From CBDCFL01 sp965216135 (GTDB lineage Bacteria; Pseudomonadota; Alphaproteobacteria; Rhodobacterales; Rhodobacteraceae): 64,000 nucleotides of DNA. Numbering within the stretch: position 1 is the first letter of the stretch; every line of letters begins with the position of its first letter. The translations under genes and the position numbers were made by a program. Shown here one piece after another: positions 8,690-17,027 of this stretch. The notes under the pieces were generated by a model, which made no database searches, was not told the DNA's origin, and saw only the letters and a program-made list of their open reading frames with translations. Location of the stretch: contig CBDCFL010000022.1 of NCBI GenBank assembly GCA_965216135.1, positions 1 to 64,000 of the forward strand, read 5' to 3'.

Positions 8690-9786
8690 CACTCGGCCCT
8701 TTTCTGCATCCGGATAAATATCCGTTCGATCGGGTCGCGGGTCATATGCACCAAAGCGCCGGTGAAAATGATGATCAGCGCCTGAATGACCAGCACCATT
8801 TCGCGGCTGATCCCCGGCATTTCAAACAGCAGTTCAAATCCGCCTTGGTTGAGCATTCCAAACAACAGCCCCGCCAGCACGATGCCAAACGGGTGGTTGC
8901 GCCCCATCAGGGCGACCGCGATGCCCATAAAACCGGCGCCCTCGACGAAGTTCAGGATCAGACGCTCGGCCTCGCCCATCACCACGTTGATCGCCAGCAT
9001 ACCCGCCAACCCGCCGGAAATAAGCATCGCGATGATGGTCACTCGCACTGAAGAAATTCCCGCATAAGCCGTGGCGGTTTCTGACTGGCCGAAGGCGCGG
9101 ATCTGATAGCCTAGCCGGGTGCGCCAGATCAGCAGCCAGACCCCAAATGCCGCTATGATGGCAAGAATGAAGCTGATATTGGCCGGGGCCGATTTCGAAA
9201 ACTCTATGCCCAGCGGCGACAGCATCTCGTGAAACGTTGGCAGATGCATGCCGTCGCCAAAATGGCGGGTTTCCGCAGATTGCTGGCCAGGTCTCTTCAA
9301 GACCCCGTTCAAAAGGAATATCAACAGCGCCGCGCCGATAAAATTGAACATGATCGTGGTGATCACGATATGGCTGCCGCGCTTGGCCTGCAGATAGGCC
9401 GGCACGGCCGCCCAGCCTGCGCCGAAAATGCCCGCGCCGATGATTGCAAAGGGCAGGGCCAGCGTCCAATGCGGCCACGGGATCGCCAGCAAAACCAGCG
9501 CCGCGCCCAGCCCGCCCATCAGGGCCTGGCCCTCGCCGCCGATATTGAAAAGCCGCGCATGCATGGCCACCGCAAAGGCAAGGCCGGTAAATATGAAATT
9601 TGTTGCGTAATAAAGCGTGAAGCCAATGCCCGAGGTCGAGCCAAGCGAGCCTTTGACCATGAAAAAGATCATATCAATCGGGTTTTCGCCAATTGCCAGC
9701 ACCACCAGCCCAGCGACGATAAAGGCAAGTGTCAGGTTGATAATCGGCACCAAGACGATGTCGGCCCAGCGCGGCATAGTATCCAT
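8689..9786 (-). CDS. ABC transporter permease, BMP/nucleoside type (YufP/NupP-like)
   Basis: A 365-residue permease of the same family as its downstream neighbour, with about nine hydrophobic segments. It shows LFNIGGEGQALMGGLGA (the FNIGxEGQ signature) and the coupling motif QIRAFGQSETATAYAGI. Its start ATG overlaps the stop of the ATPase gene (ATGA), so it was chosen over an in-frame TTG one codon earlier. It is the larger of the two channel subunits. Confidence 0.9.
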   Translation of the reverse strand: MDTMPRWADIVLVPIINLTLAFIVAGLVVLAIGENPIDMIFFMVKGSLGSTSGIGFTLYYATNFIFTGLAFAVAMHARLFNIGGEGQALMGGLGAALVLLAIPWPHWTLALPFAIIGAGIFGAGWAAVPAYLQAKRGSHIVITTIMFNFIGAALLIFLLNGVLKRPGQQSAETRHFGDGMHLPTFHEMLSPLGIEFSKSAPANISFILAIIAAFGVWLLIWRTRLGYQIRAFGQSETATAYAGISSVRVTIIAMLISGGLAGMLAINVVMGEAERLILNFVEGAGFMGIAVALMGRNHPFGIVLAGLLFGMLNQGGFELLFEMPGISREMVLVIQALIIIFTGALVHMTRDPIERIFIRMQKRAE

Positions 9787-11357
9787 CAAGCCGCCCCCTT
9801 GCGCTCGGTGATGCCTGCCATCAGCAGGCCAAGGTCCTGTTCGTCGGTTTCGGCGGGCATTCGTTCGCCCATAATCTCGCCATCAAACATCACCGCGATC
9901 CGATCCGACAGGCTCATGATCTCATCCAACTCCACGCTGACCAGCAATATTGCCTTGCCCTCATCGCGCAGCGTGACGATGTGCTGATGGATAAACTCGA
10001 TAGCCCCGATATCCACCCCGCGCGTCGGCTGGCCGACCAGCAATAGATCCGGGTTGCGCTCCATCTCGCGAGCCAGAACCAGTTTTTGCTGATTGCCGCC
10101 GGAAAAGCTCTTGGCCGCCAGATGGACGTTGCGCGGCCGCACGTCGAAACGTTCCAACTTTTCCGCCGAAAGGCCCCTGATCTTGGCGTTGTCCATGAAC
10201 AGCGCGCTTTTCTGGTATTCCGGGTCGTGGTGATAGCCGAATACCATATTCTCCCATGCGGCGAATTCCATGATCAGACCCTCGGCCTGACGGTCTTCGG
10301 GCACATGGGCAATGCCGCGGCCCCGGCGCGATTGCCCATCTGAGTATTTTCCTGTAAGATCAATTTCCTGCCCGTTCACGCGCACGCTGCCAGTGCCGTC
10401 CATAAAGCCGCCCAGAACCTCCAACATCTCGGTCTGACCATTACCGGCCACCCCAGCGATACCAAGGATTTCACCGGCGCGAACCTCAAATGAAATGCCC
10501 TTGACGCGCTCGACCTTGTCGTCATCGACAATGCGCAGGTTTTCGACCTGCAAAACCGGATCACCTGGTTTCGCGGGCTTTTTGTCTACGCGCAACAGAA
10601 CCTTTCGCCCCACCATGCGCTCAGCCAAATCCTCGGGGCTGGTCTCGGCGGTTTTTACCGTGTCCAGCATCTCGCCGCCGCGCATCACGCTGACGGTATC
10701 GGTCACGTTCATGATCTCGCGTAATTTATGCGTGATCAGGATGATGGTTTTGCCTTCGTCCTTCAGGTTTTTCAGAATGCGGAACAGGTGGTCGGCCTCA
10801 GCCGGTGTCAGAACGCCGGTCGGCTCGTCGAGGATCAGAATATCCGCCTGCCGATAGAGGGCCTTGAGAATTTCGACACGCTGATGCTGGCCAACCGAAA
10901 GGTCTTCCATCACCGCGTCAGGATCAACGTCCAGCTCATATTCTTCGGCCAGATGCGCCAACGTGTCGCGCGCCTTGTCCAGACTTTCGCGCAGCATCGG
11001 GCCGTCCTCGACGCCCAGGATGACGTTTTCCAGAACGGTGAAATTCTCGACCAGCTTGAAATGCTGGAACACCATGCCGATCCCGGCGGCGATCGCTGCC
11101 TGGCTGTCGGGAATTTCGGTCTTTTGTCCATTGATGAAAATCTCGCCCTTATCGGCTTTGTAAAAGCCGTAAAGGATCGACATCAGCGTTGATTTGCCCG
11201 CGCCGTTTTCGCCGATGATCCCGTGGATCGTGCCATGCGCGACATTGATCGCAATGTCCTTGTTCGCCTGCACCGGGCCAAAGGCCTTGGATATGCCGCG
11301 AAGCTCAATCGCTGGGGCGGCAGTTGCCCGCCGCCCCTCAATATTTTCCCCACCCAT
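9786..11357 (-). CDS. ABC transporter ATP-binding protein, duplicated (YufO/NupA-like)
   Basis: A 523-residue protein with two fused nucleotide-binding domains, as usual for simple sugar/nucleoside importers. Domain 1 has Walker A GENGAGKS, signature LSVGQHQRVEI and Walker B ILILDEPTGVL. Domain 2 has a degenerate Walker A (GVAGNGQTE), signature FSGGNQQKLVL, and DLLLVGQPTRGVD with Q in place of the usual E. So only the first site is fully canonical, which is typical of the family. It energises uptake through the two permeases encoded downstream. Confidence 0.93.
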   Translation of the reverse strand: MGGENIEGRRATAAPAIELRGISKAFGPVQANKDIAINVAHGTIHGIIGENGAGKSTLMSILYGFYKADKGEIFINGQKTEIPDSQAAIAAGIGMVFQHFKLVENFTVLENVILGVEDGPMLRESLDKARDTLAHLAEEYELDVDPDAVMEDLSVGQHQRVEILKALYRQADILILDEPTGVLTPAEADHLFRILKNLKDEGKTIILITHKLREIMNVTDTVSVMRGGEMLDTVKTAETSPEDLAERMVGRKVLLRVDKKPAKPGDPVLQVENLRIVDDDKVERVKGISFEVRAGEILGIAGVAGNGQTEMLEVLGGFMDGTGSVRVNGQEIDLTGKYSDGQSRRGRGIAHVPEDRQAEGLIMEFAAWENMVFGYHHDPEYQKSALFMDNAKIRGLSAEKLERFDVRPRNVHLAAKSFSGGNQQKLVLAREMERNPDLLLVGQPTRGVDIGAIEFIHQHIVTLRDEGKAILLVSVELDEIMSLSDRIAVMFDGEIMGERMPAETDEQDLGLLMAGITERKGAA

Positions 11358-11369
11358 AAGGGATGTCCC

Positions 11370-12362
11370 TTAGCTGGCCGGGCAGCTGTCGTCCGACGTA
11401 TAATCGTGGACCATGATCGAGCCGTCGATGATACCGGCTTTGGCGACATCCACGGCTGCCTTGATCTCATCGTTGAAGATTTCGGCGTTATGCTCGTCCA
11501 GCGCATAATCGATACCACCACTTGCGACGTTCATCATCACATTGCCGGTTTCCAGATCCATGCCCTGGCTGAAGGCCTCGTAGACCGCGTTGTCCACGCG
11601 CTTGAGCATCGATGTCAGAACCGAGCCCGGATGCAGGTAGTTCTGGTTGCTATCGACTCCGATCGAGAACACGCCTTCGTCGGCAGCGGTCTGCAGGACG
11701 CCAACACCGGTTCCACCAGCGGCGGCATAAACCACGTCAGATCCTTGCGCGATTTGCGCCTTGGTCAGCTCGGCACCCTTGACCGGGTCATTCCAGGCCG
11801 CCGGTGTCGTGCCGGTCATATTCTGGATAACGGTCGCGTCAGGATTGGCCGCTTTGACGCCCTGAACATAACCGCAGGCGAATTTGCGGATCAGCGGGAT
11901 GTCCATGCCGCCGACAAAGCTGACAGTCCCGGAGCTCGAAGCCATGGCGGCAGCCACGCCCACAAGGTAGGACCCCTCGTGCTCAGTAAAGCCAACGCCG
12001 CGCACGTTTGGCTGGTCCAGCCAATTAACGTCGATGACCGCAAACTTAATGTCCGGGAAATCGGGTGCCACTGTGTCAAGCGCAGACGCAAAGCCAAATC
12101 CGGTCATCACGATCGGATTGTTGCCGGCTTCGGCGAAACGGCGCAGCGCCTGCTCGCGCTGAGCTTCTGAGCTCAACTCGATCTCGCGATACGATCCGCC
12201 GGTTTCATCGGCCCAGCGTTGCGCACCGGTAAAGGCCGCTTCGTTGAACGATTTGTCGAACTTGCCGCCGAGGTCGTAGATGATCGCCGGATCGGCAAGT
12301 GCGGCGCCTGCGGTAACTGCGATAGCAGCGGCGGCGCCCATTAAGCTTTTCATGAAACTCAT
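11370..12362 (-). CDS. BMP family ABC transporter substrate-binding protein
   Basis: A 330-residue periplasmic binding protein. The N-terminus MSFMKSLMGAAAAIAVTAG is a signal peptide, cleaved near AALA-DP. BMP/Med family features include IIYDLGGKFDKSFNEAA, IKFAVIDVNW and VYAAAGGTGVGVLQTA. The ATG at 12362 was preferred to one 45 bases upstream because it follows a gggag site and starts the signal peptide. Family members bind nucleosides, purines or autoinducer-like ligands. Gene order binding protein, ATPase, permease, permease makes a complete importer. No riboswitch fold could be recognised in the 140 bases upstream. Confidence 0.9.
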   Translation of the reverse strand: MSFMKSLMGAAAAIAVTAGAALADPAIIYDLGGKFDKSFNEAAFTGAQRWADETGGSYREIELSSEAQREQALRRFAEAGNNPIVMTGFGFASALDTVAPDFPDIKFAVIDVNWLDQPNVRGVGFTEHEGSYLVGVAAAMASSSGTVSFVGGMDIPLIRKFACGYVQGVKAANPDATVIQNMTGTTPAAWNDPVKGAELTKAQIAQGSDVVYAAAGGTGVGVLQTAADEGVFSIGVDSNQNYLHPGSVLTSMLKRVDNAVYEAFSQGMDLETGNVMMNVASGGIDYALDEHNAEIFNDEIKAAVDVAKAGIIDGSIMVHDYTSDDSCPAS

Positions 12363-12504
12363 TGAATTCTCCCGTTGATTTTTTGCTAGGCAGCGAATGC
12401 TCGCCACCCCGATTGTTTTGCGAGCAGATCTCGTCTGTTCATCTGCAAATTAGGCCGCAGGCCCCGGCGAAGGTCAATCGGAATCTTAGCTTGACGCGGG
12501 ATAT

Positions 12505-12959
12505 TTACCGAATGGTCAAATAATCGACGGATTCCGGGCGGCTAAGACGGCACTTTCTTCGCCAAGCAATTGCATCAACGGCTTTTTGCGGGTTTGCGGT
12601 TTTGCAATAGCCCGCCCGGCGTCCGCATGCGCTGTATCCGGCGGCCCCATACAGCGCCAAGGCAGCTTGATTATCGGCGGCGACCTCAAGAAAAATGCGG
12701 GTAACTCCGGCTTTTTGGGCTTGGATTTCAAAATCGCGCAAGCAGGTTGCCGCCAGCCCTTTGCGGCGAAATTCCGGGTGGGTGCAAAGCGTCAGCACCT
12801 CGGCCTCGTCCAACACTATACGACCCAACAGGAATGCGTTCGCATGGCCGACAAGGCGACAATTTCGCTTTGAAGCAGGCGGCGAAATTCGTCGGCCGAC
12901 CAGGCGCGGCTGTCGGCAAATGCCGCGCCGTGCATCTCGGCCAGCGCCTCTGGCGTCAC
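12505..12959 (-). pseudogene. rimI: RimI-like ribosomal-protein alanine N-acetyltransferase, frameshifted
   Basis: A GNAT acetyltransferase of about 150 residues, split by a one-base shift near 12853-12857. The first part begins at a GTG overlapping the tsaB stop (GTGA) and reads MTPEALAEMHGAAFADSRAW. The second part carries the acetyl-CoA site RRKGLAATCL (the R-x-x-G-x-A pattern) and LEVAADNQAALALYGAAGY. RimI acetylates the N-terminal alanine of ribosomal protein S18 and is very often encoded next to tsaB, as here. As written it is not functional. Confidence 0.75.
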
Positions 12960-13612
12960 GGCAAGATCACCGGCGCGGCCTGTCTGGGCGGCGCGGCGTC
13001 GGCGGCACGGATGTACATTGGGGCAGGGCGGTCCCGGCTGGATCCGATGCGTGCGGCAGCAATTAGCGCGATCGCATCGCCAATAGGCATATTGGCATCG
13101 GCCACCTGCCCGGCGCAAAGCGCTGCAATTTCATCTGCCCGGTGGCCGATACATGCCGGTTCCGCGCGTGCCGGAATGGGTGGCAGGTCGTCAATGGTGC
13201 AATGCACAGGGGCCGCACCGTCACCCGCGCCCAAGACCTGCACATAAAGCCGATTTTGCCTTGCATCCAGGCTGCTGACGCGCACACCGGCGATCCCATA
13301 TGCTTGCGCCGCCAGGGCGCTGACCCCAATCGCCGGTATATCCAGCGCCAGTGCCAGCCCCCGCGCCGCGGCAACCGAGATTCTGATCCCGGTGAAATTG
13401 CCCGGACCAATTCCGACGCCGATTGCGTCCAGATCGCTCCAGCTCAGGCCAGCATCGTCCAGTATTTCGCCAAGAAGCACCATCAGCCGTTCGCCCTGTC
13501 CGCGCGCCATCGCTTCAGTGCGTGAGCTGACAATTCGCCCGCCCAACAGTAAAGCGGCGGCGCAATGCGCCGCCGATGTGTCAAAGGCCAATACGGTTGG
13601 TTTAGGCGGCAA
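12956..13612 (-). CDS. tsaB: tRNA t6A biosynthesis protein TsaB
   Basis: A 218-residue member of the TsaB/YeaZ branch of the ASKHA fold, needed with TsaC, TsaD and TsaE for N6-threonylcarbamoyladenosine at position 37 of ANN-decoding tRNAs. The N-terminal LAFDTSAAHCAAALL and the GIGPGNFTGIRI motif near residue 70 are diagnostic. It overlaps the nfu stop upstream by 11 bases and the rimI start downstream by four, so the three genes form one operon. The partner tsaC is encoded at 49.2-50.1 kb. Confidence 0.92.
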   Translation of the reverse strand: MPPKPTVLAFDTSAAHCAAALLLGGRIVSSRTEAMARGQGERLMVLLGEILDDAGLSWSDLDAIGVGIGPGNFTGIRISVAAARGLALALDIPAIGVSALAAQAYGIAGVRVSSLDARQNRLYVQVLGAGDGAAPVHCTIDDLPPIPARAEPACIGHRADEIAALCAGQVADANMPIGDAIALIAAARIGSSRDRPAPMYIRAADAAPPRQAAPVILP

Positions 13613-14162
13613 CAGGCCTGACCTCGACCACCTCGGGTATGTAATGACGCAAAAGGTTCTCGATACCCATTTTCAGCGTCAGGGTCGATGATGGGCAACC
13701 GGCACAGGCACCCTGCATATGTAGATAGACGATGCCCTGATCAAAACCGTGAAAGGTGATGTCGCCACCGTCCTGGGCCACGGCCGGGCGCACGCGTGTA
13801 TCCAGCAGTTCCTTGATCTGGTTCACAATTTCGGCATCCGGTCCGTCATGATCGGCATGAGTTACCGTTGCCCCGTCACCGTCGATAACCGCAGCACCAG
13901 ATTGGTAATGCTCCATGATCGCGCCCAGTATTGGCGGCTTGAGATGGTCCCAGTTGGCGGCTTCATTCTTGGTTACGGTCACAAAATCCGGGCCAAAGAA
14001 TACACCGGTTACACCTTGGATGGCAAAGACCCGGCGCGCCAATGGCGAGCTATCCGCGCTGTCGGCGTTGGGAAAATCGGCGGTTCCCGCGTCCAGCACG
14101 GCTTGTCCCGGCAGGAACTTCAGCGTCGCCGGGTTGGGCGTAGTTTCGGTTTGGATGAACAT
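13602..14162 (-). CDS. NifU-like Fe-S scaffold/carrier protein (Nfu type)
   Basis: A 186-residue protein with an N-terminal Nfu domain (MFIQTETTPNPATLKFLPG) and a C-terminal NifU domain holding the C-x-x-C of GACAGCPSS, which binds a [4Fe-4S] cluster between two subunits. The Nfu_N domain plus NifU domain is the alphaproteobacterial and mitochondrial NFU1 arrangement. It hands clusters to apo-enzymes. It is the first gene of the nfu-tsaB-rimI group. Confidence 0.92.
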   Translation of the reverse strand: MFIQTETTPNPATLKFLPGQAVLDAGTADFPNADSADSSPLARRVFAIQGVTGVFFGPDFVTVTKNEAANWDHLKPPILGAIMEHYQSGAAVIDGDGATVTHADHDGPDAEIVNQIKELLDTRVRPAVAQDGGDITFHGFDQGIVYLHMQGACAGCPSSTLTLKMGIENLLRHYIPEVVEVRPVAA

Positions 14163-14267
14163 GGGCTATCCTTTCGGCGAATTTGATATGCGCCCGGCGT
14201 CGGGCCAAGTCAAGGTTTAGAAGAATTCTAAAGACTGTCTTAGGTTGGCCCAAAGCACGGCTTTCGC

Positions 14268-14723
14268 TCAGGTAACCGCTTCCAGCCGATCCTTGCTCAA
14301 CTCGCCTGGCACGACGGTTAGCGGGATCGGCAGCGAACCTGAGGCGCGGGTTAATTGGCTGACCAATGGGCCGGGTCCCTTTTTGTCGTCACCGGCGCCA
14401 AGCACCAGCACGCCGATATCGGGATCAGCGGTAATTTGCGCCAGAATTTCCGGCACCGTTTCGCCCTCGCGGATGACCAGATCCGGGTCCACTCCCTGAC
14501 GATCACGCATCCATTTGGCAAACACCTCGAAATGGGCATGAATACGCTCGCGGGCCTCCTCGCGCATCAGATCGCCGACGCCGATCCAGTGGTTGAATTC
14601 CTCGGGCGCAATGACCGACAGGATTTGCACGCCGCCACCGGTTTTGGACGCCCGCATCGCTGCAAATCGCATCGCGTTCAGGCATTCCCGGCTGTCATCC
14701 AGCACCACCAGAAATTTGCGCAT
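14268..14723 (-). CDS. Universal stress protein (UspA family)
   Basis: A 151-residue UspA-domain protein starting MRKFLVVLDDSRECLNAMRFA. The ATP-binding pattern G-x2-G-x9-G-S/T is only partly kept: GAGDDKKGPGPLVSQLTRAS precedes LPIPLTVVPG. The ATG used starts the conserved first beta strand; a longer upstream open frame has no family similarity. It is a monocistronic gene between nfu and the ornithine cyclodeaminase homologue. Confidence 0.88.
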   Translation of the reverse strand: MRKFLVVLDDSRECLNAMRFAAMRASKTGGGVQILSVIAPEEFNHWIGVGDLMREEARERIHAHFEVFAKWMRDRQGVDPDLVIREGETVPEILAQITADPDIGVLVLGAGDDKKGPGPLVSQLTRASGSLPIPLTVVPGELSKDRLEAVT

Positions 14724-14748
14724 CCGAAATCCCCTTTGTTCGGGGCGA

Positions 14749-15717
14749 TCATGCCGTGATGCTGCCCGCCCGGTCAAGCGCCAGCGCGGCCGCCGCGAAA
14801 TCGCCCAAAGCCATGCCGCGAAAGGCAAAGGCCGCGGGTCGCGCCGGGTCGTATCTTACCTCGCTGGTGGCAGATACCAGCTCGCCCAGATCGGCGCGGA
14901 TCATCTCGGGCGGCACCATCTTTTTGGCGGCAGCGGCCTCCTGATCACGGTCATCCACAACGATGGTGCCGAATGCGCCCCAGCTATCGTTATCCCAGGG
15001 CACGCCCAGATCAGTTATCGCGGAAAAAGCGCCTGGTTTCAGCCAGTTAGCGTCCAGAAATGGCGCGATTGTATAGTCCAGGGTAACCGAGCTGACCACC
15101 AGATCGGCACCGCTGAGCGCAGCCTCGGCCGTGTCCGGCGCGTTCGCCTCCAGCCCCATCGACCGGGCTTTGGCGCAGAGTTTTTCGACATTCGCCGCCC
15201 CCCGCCCAAATGCACGTACCTCTTTTAGCGGAAATTCCGCCGCGAAAGCATCCAGATGGCTGCCAGCCTGCACCCCGCATCCGACAAATGCGACGACTTT
15301 CGAGCCGGGGTCGGCCAGTCGGCGCGCCGCCACTGCTGACAGCGCCGCCGTGCGCACCGCGGTTACCCAGTTGGCCCCCATAACCGCCCTCAGCAGGCCG
15401 GTTTTGCTGTCCAGCGCGATGATCGTGGCGTTGATGGCCGGCAATCCGCGGTCGGGATTGTCGGGGCTAACGGTTGCCGCTTTGAGTATGGTCAGGCCCG
15501 CGGCCTCGCCAACCGCAAGAGTGGACATCATATATCGACCATCGCGGGGCATAACCGCTGATTTCGGTGCGACATGCAGGCGTCCGGCGGCTTGCTCGTC
15601 TATGGCTGTTTCGATGGCGTCGGCAAACTCGGCGGGCGCAATGCCGAGCTCGGCAAGCTGGTCATCGGGCAAGTAGATAACGCCATGCGCATCAGCGATT
15701 TTTGTTGCGCCGGTCAC
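14749..15717 (-). CDS. Ornithine cyclodeaminase / mu-crystallin family protein
   Basis: A 322-residue NAD(P)-binding protein of the OCD/mu-crystallin family, which includes ornithine cyclodeaminase, alanine dehydrogenase and ketimine reductases. Seen are PKSAVMPRDGRYM, ANWVTAVRTAALSAVAARRLA, and the Rossmann motif VAFVGCGVQAGSHLDAF near residue 145. The start is a GTG overlapping the stop of merR (GTGA), so it is translationally coupled to the regulator. The substrate is unknown. Confidence 0.88.
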   Translation of the reverse strand: MTGATKIADAHGVIYLPDDQLAELGIAPAEFADAIETAIDEQAAGRLHVAPKSAVMPRDGRYMMSTLAVGEAAGLTILKAATVSPDNPDRGLPAINATIIALDSKTGLLRAVMGANWVTAVRTAALSAVAARRLADPGSKVVAFVGCGVQAGSHLDAFAAEFPLKEVRAFGRGAANVEKLCAKARSMGLEANAPDTAEAALSGADLVVSSVTLDYTIAPFLDANWLKPGAFSAITDLGVPWDNDSWGAFGTIVVDDRDQEAAAAKKMVPPEMIRADLGELVSATSEVRYDPARPAAFAFRGMALGDFAAAALALDRAGSITA

Positions 15718-16145
15718 GGACGCGTCTCGCTGTCTTCTAAAAGCGCATCAAGGATCGGGCAGTCGGGTACTTCACCGCGTGAACATTCCGCCATCATGCC
15801 GCTCAGGGCCTGTTCCAGCCGCCCGAAATCGGCGATCTTGGCCTGAACAGAGGCGAGATGATCGCCGGTCAATTGGTACACATGCTCGCAAGTGTTGCCC
15901 GGACGATCGACCATTCCCAACAATTCGCGAATTTCGCTAATGGCGAACCCAAGGCCGCGGCACCGCCTGACGAACAACAGACGTTTGAGATTTTCCGCGT
16001 TATAGATGCGGTTCCCGCCCGTGCTGCGACCGGGTTCCGGCGTCAGCCCGATGCGCTCATAATAGCGGATCGTCTCGATCTTTACCCCGCTCTGGCGCGA
16101 GATTGCGCCGATCTGCAGGCCTCGCGGCGCTGTGATCGCCGGCAT
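15714..16145 (-). CDS. merR: MerR family regulator, mercury-type
   Basis: A 143-residue MerR protein. The winged helix reads IGAISRQSGVKIETIRYYERIGL, a coiled coil follows, and the Hg(II)-binding triad is present as C86, C121 and C129. Spacing is 35 and 8, against 35 and 9 in Tn501 MerR. The ATG follows a strong ggagga site. It is divergent from merT, with the operator in the 75-base gap. It should repress and, with Hg(II), activate the small transport cluster. Unusually, it overlaps an ornithine cyclodeaminase homologue downstream. Confidence 0.9.
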   Translation of the reverse strand: MPAITAPRGLQIGAISRQSGVKIETIRYYERIGLTPEPGRSTGGNRIYNAENLKRLLFVRRCRGLGFAISEIRELLGMVDRPGNTCEHVYQLTGDHLASVQAKIADFGRLEQALSGMMAECSRGEVPDCPILDALLEDSETRP

Positions 16146-16156
16146 GGTAATCCTCC

Positions 16157-16187
16157 TTGCATCTGTAGCCACTACAGATTGTAGAAA
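16157..16187 (+). promoter_or_regulatory. MerR-type promoter/operator of the mercury cluster
   Basis: A -35-like TTGCAT (16157-16162) and a -10-like TAGAAA (16182-16187) are separated by 19 bases, the over-long spacing typical of MerR-controlled promoters. A perfect 7-bp inverted repeat, tctgtag-cca-ctacaga (16162-16178), lies in the spacer where MerR dimers bind. The promoter points towards merT. Confidence 0.8.
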
Positions 16188-16220
16188 GATCGCAGCACAG
16201 AATCAATTCGGAGCACGTCG

Positions 16221-16517
16221 ATGGCCTTCACATCCGGACCCGGCCGCCGCGACAACGGCGGTCTCGCGGCTGTCTCTGGCGCATTCCTCGGCACCCTGGC
16301 GATGAGCTCCTGCTGCATTCTGCCGCTGGTTTTGTTCAGCCTGGGCGCGACCGGCGCCTGGATCGGCGAGCTCAGCGCGCTCAGCCAGTACCGCTGGCTG
16401 TTTGTATCATTCGCGGTTGGTTCGCTCGGCTTCGGTTACTGGCGCGTGTACGTCCGCAATCCGCGCCTCTGCGCGGCGGGAACGTCCTGCGCCCGCAGGG
16501 TCGTGATCGGCGGGTGA
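16221..16517 (+). CDS. merT: Mercuric ion transporter MerT, shortened
   Basis: A 98-residue inner-membrane protein. The vicinal pair C31-C32 sits in the first transmembrane helix (MSSCCILPLVLFSLG), and the cytoplasmic pair C84 and C90 in CAAGTSC, both diagnostic of MerT, which moves Hg(II) inward. MerT normally has about 116 residues and a third helix; here the chain stops soon after the second Cys pair, so the third helix is missing. It is the first gene after the mer operator. Confidence 0.88.
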   Translation: MAFTSGPGRRDNGGLAAVSGAFLGTLAMSSCCILPLVLFSLGATGAWIGELSALSQYRWLFVSFAVGSLGFGYWRVYVRNPRLCAAGTSCARRVVIGG

Positions 16518-16563
16518 AACACTCGCTGTGGCAAGCCGTAAACGGGAACAGATGAGGTTCAAG

Positions 16564-16821
16564 ATGAACGATCGGTCAATGGGAACAATACTGGCGACCG
16601 TGATCGCGGCACCGATCATGGTGGTTTGCTGTGCCGGTGGTCTTGGATTGCTTGGCTCTTTGGTCGCTGGAACGGGCGCTTTTCTCTCGGGGTCTGGTGC
16701 GTTGATGGCAATCTTGGTGGCGGTGTTATTCGGCCTTTTCTGGCTGACAATCCGGACGATCCGCAGATCATCTGAATCTAGTCCTTCACAGTCGCCGAAT
16801 CCGGAGCACAATCGCCAATGA
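16564..16821 (+). CDS. Small membrane protein with vicinal cysteines, in mer cluster
   Basis: An 85-residue protein with two predicted transmembrane helices and C22-C23 in the first (PIMVVCCAGGLGLLG). A second hydrophobic stretch is near residues 45-65, followed by a polar basic tail. The ATG after tgagg was chosen; earlier in-frame starts exist. It does not match MerT, MerC or MerF closely by eye, but the Cys pair in helix 1 and its place between merT and merF suggest a mercuric ion transporter of another subtype. Its stop overlaps the merF start. Confidence 0.7.
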   Translation: MNDRSMGTILATVIAAPIMVVCCAGGLGLLGSLVAGTGAFLSGSGALMAILVAVLFGLFWLTIRTIRRSSESSPSQSPNPEHNRQ

Positions 16822-17027
16822 AGGATAGACTGCTTTTGACAGGCATCGGCGGCACGGTCCTCGCGGCGCTCTGTTGTTTCACACCGCTGCTGCCATTCGC
16901 ACTTGGCGGGCTTGGTTTGACTGGCCTGCTCGCAGTGGTCAATCGCGATATCGTGGTATTTCCAGCGCTGTTCTTCTTTCTGCTTTTGACGGGGTTCGGC
17001 CTATGGCGACAGCAACGAAACAGGTAA
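16818..17027 (+). CDS. merF: Mercury transport protein MerF
   Basis: A 69-residue protein with two transmembrane helices, close to the MerF pattern: GGTVLAALCCFTPLLPFALGGLGLTGLLAVV with C19-C20 in helix 1. The second Cys pair that typical MerF carries near its C-terminus is absent; the tail ends QQRNR. It is coupled to the preceding gene (ATGA overlap), and its 3' end overlaps the next gene by 25 bases. Confidence 0.87.
   Translation: MKDRLLLTGIGGTVLAALCCFTPLLPFALGGLGLTGLLAVVNRDIVVFPALFFFLLLTGFGLWRQQRNR

Noticed and set aside
12363..12504. A purine riboswitch upstream of the BMP-type importer
   Set aside because: No conserved purine or other aptamer core could be recognised in the leader; only a weak -35-like ttgacc was seen.
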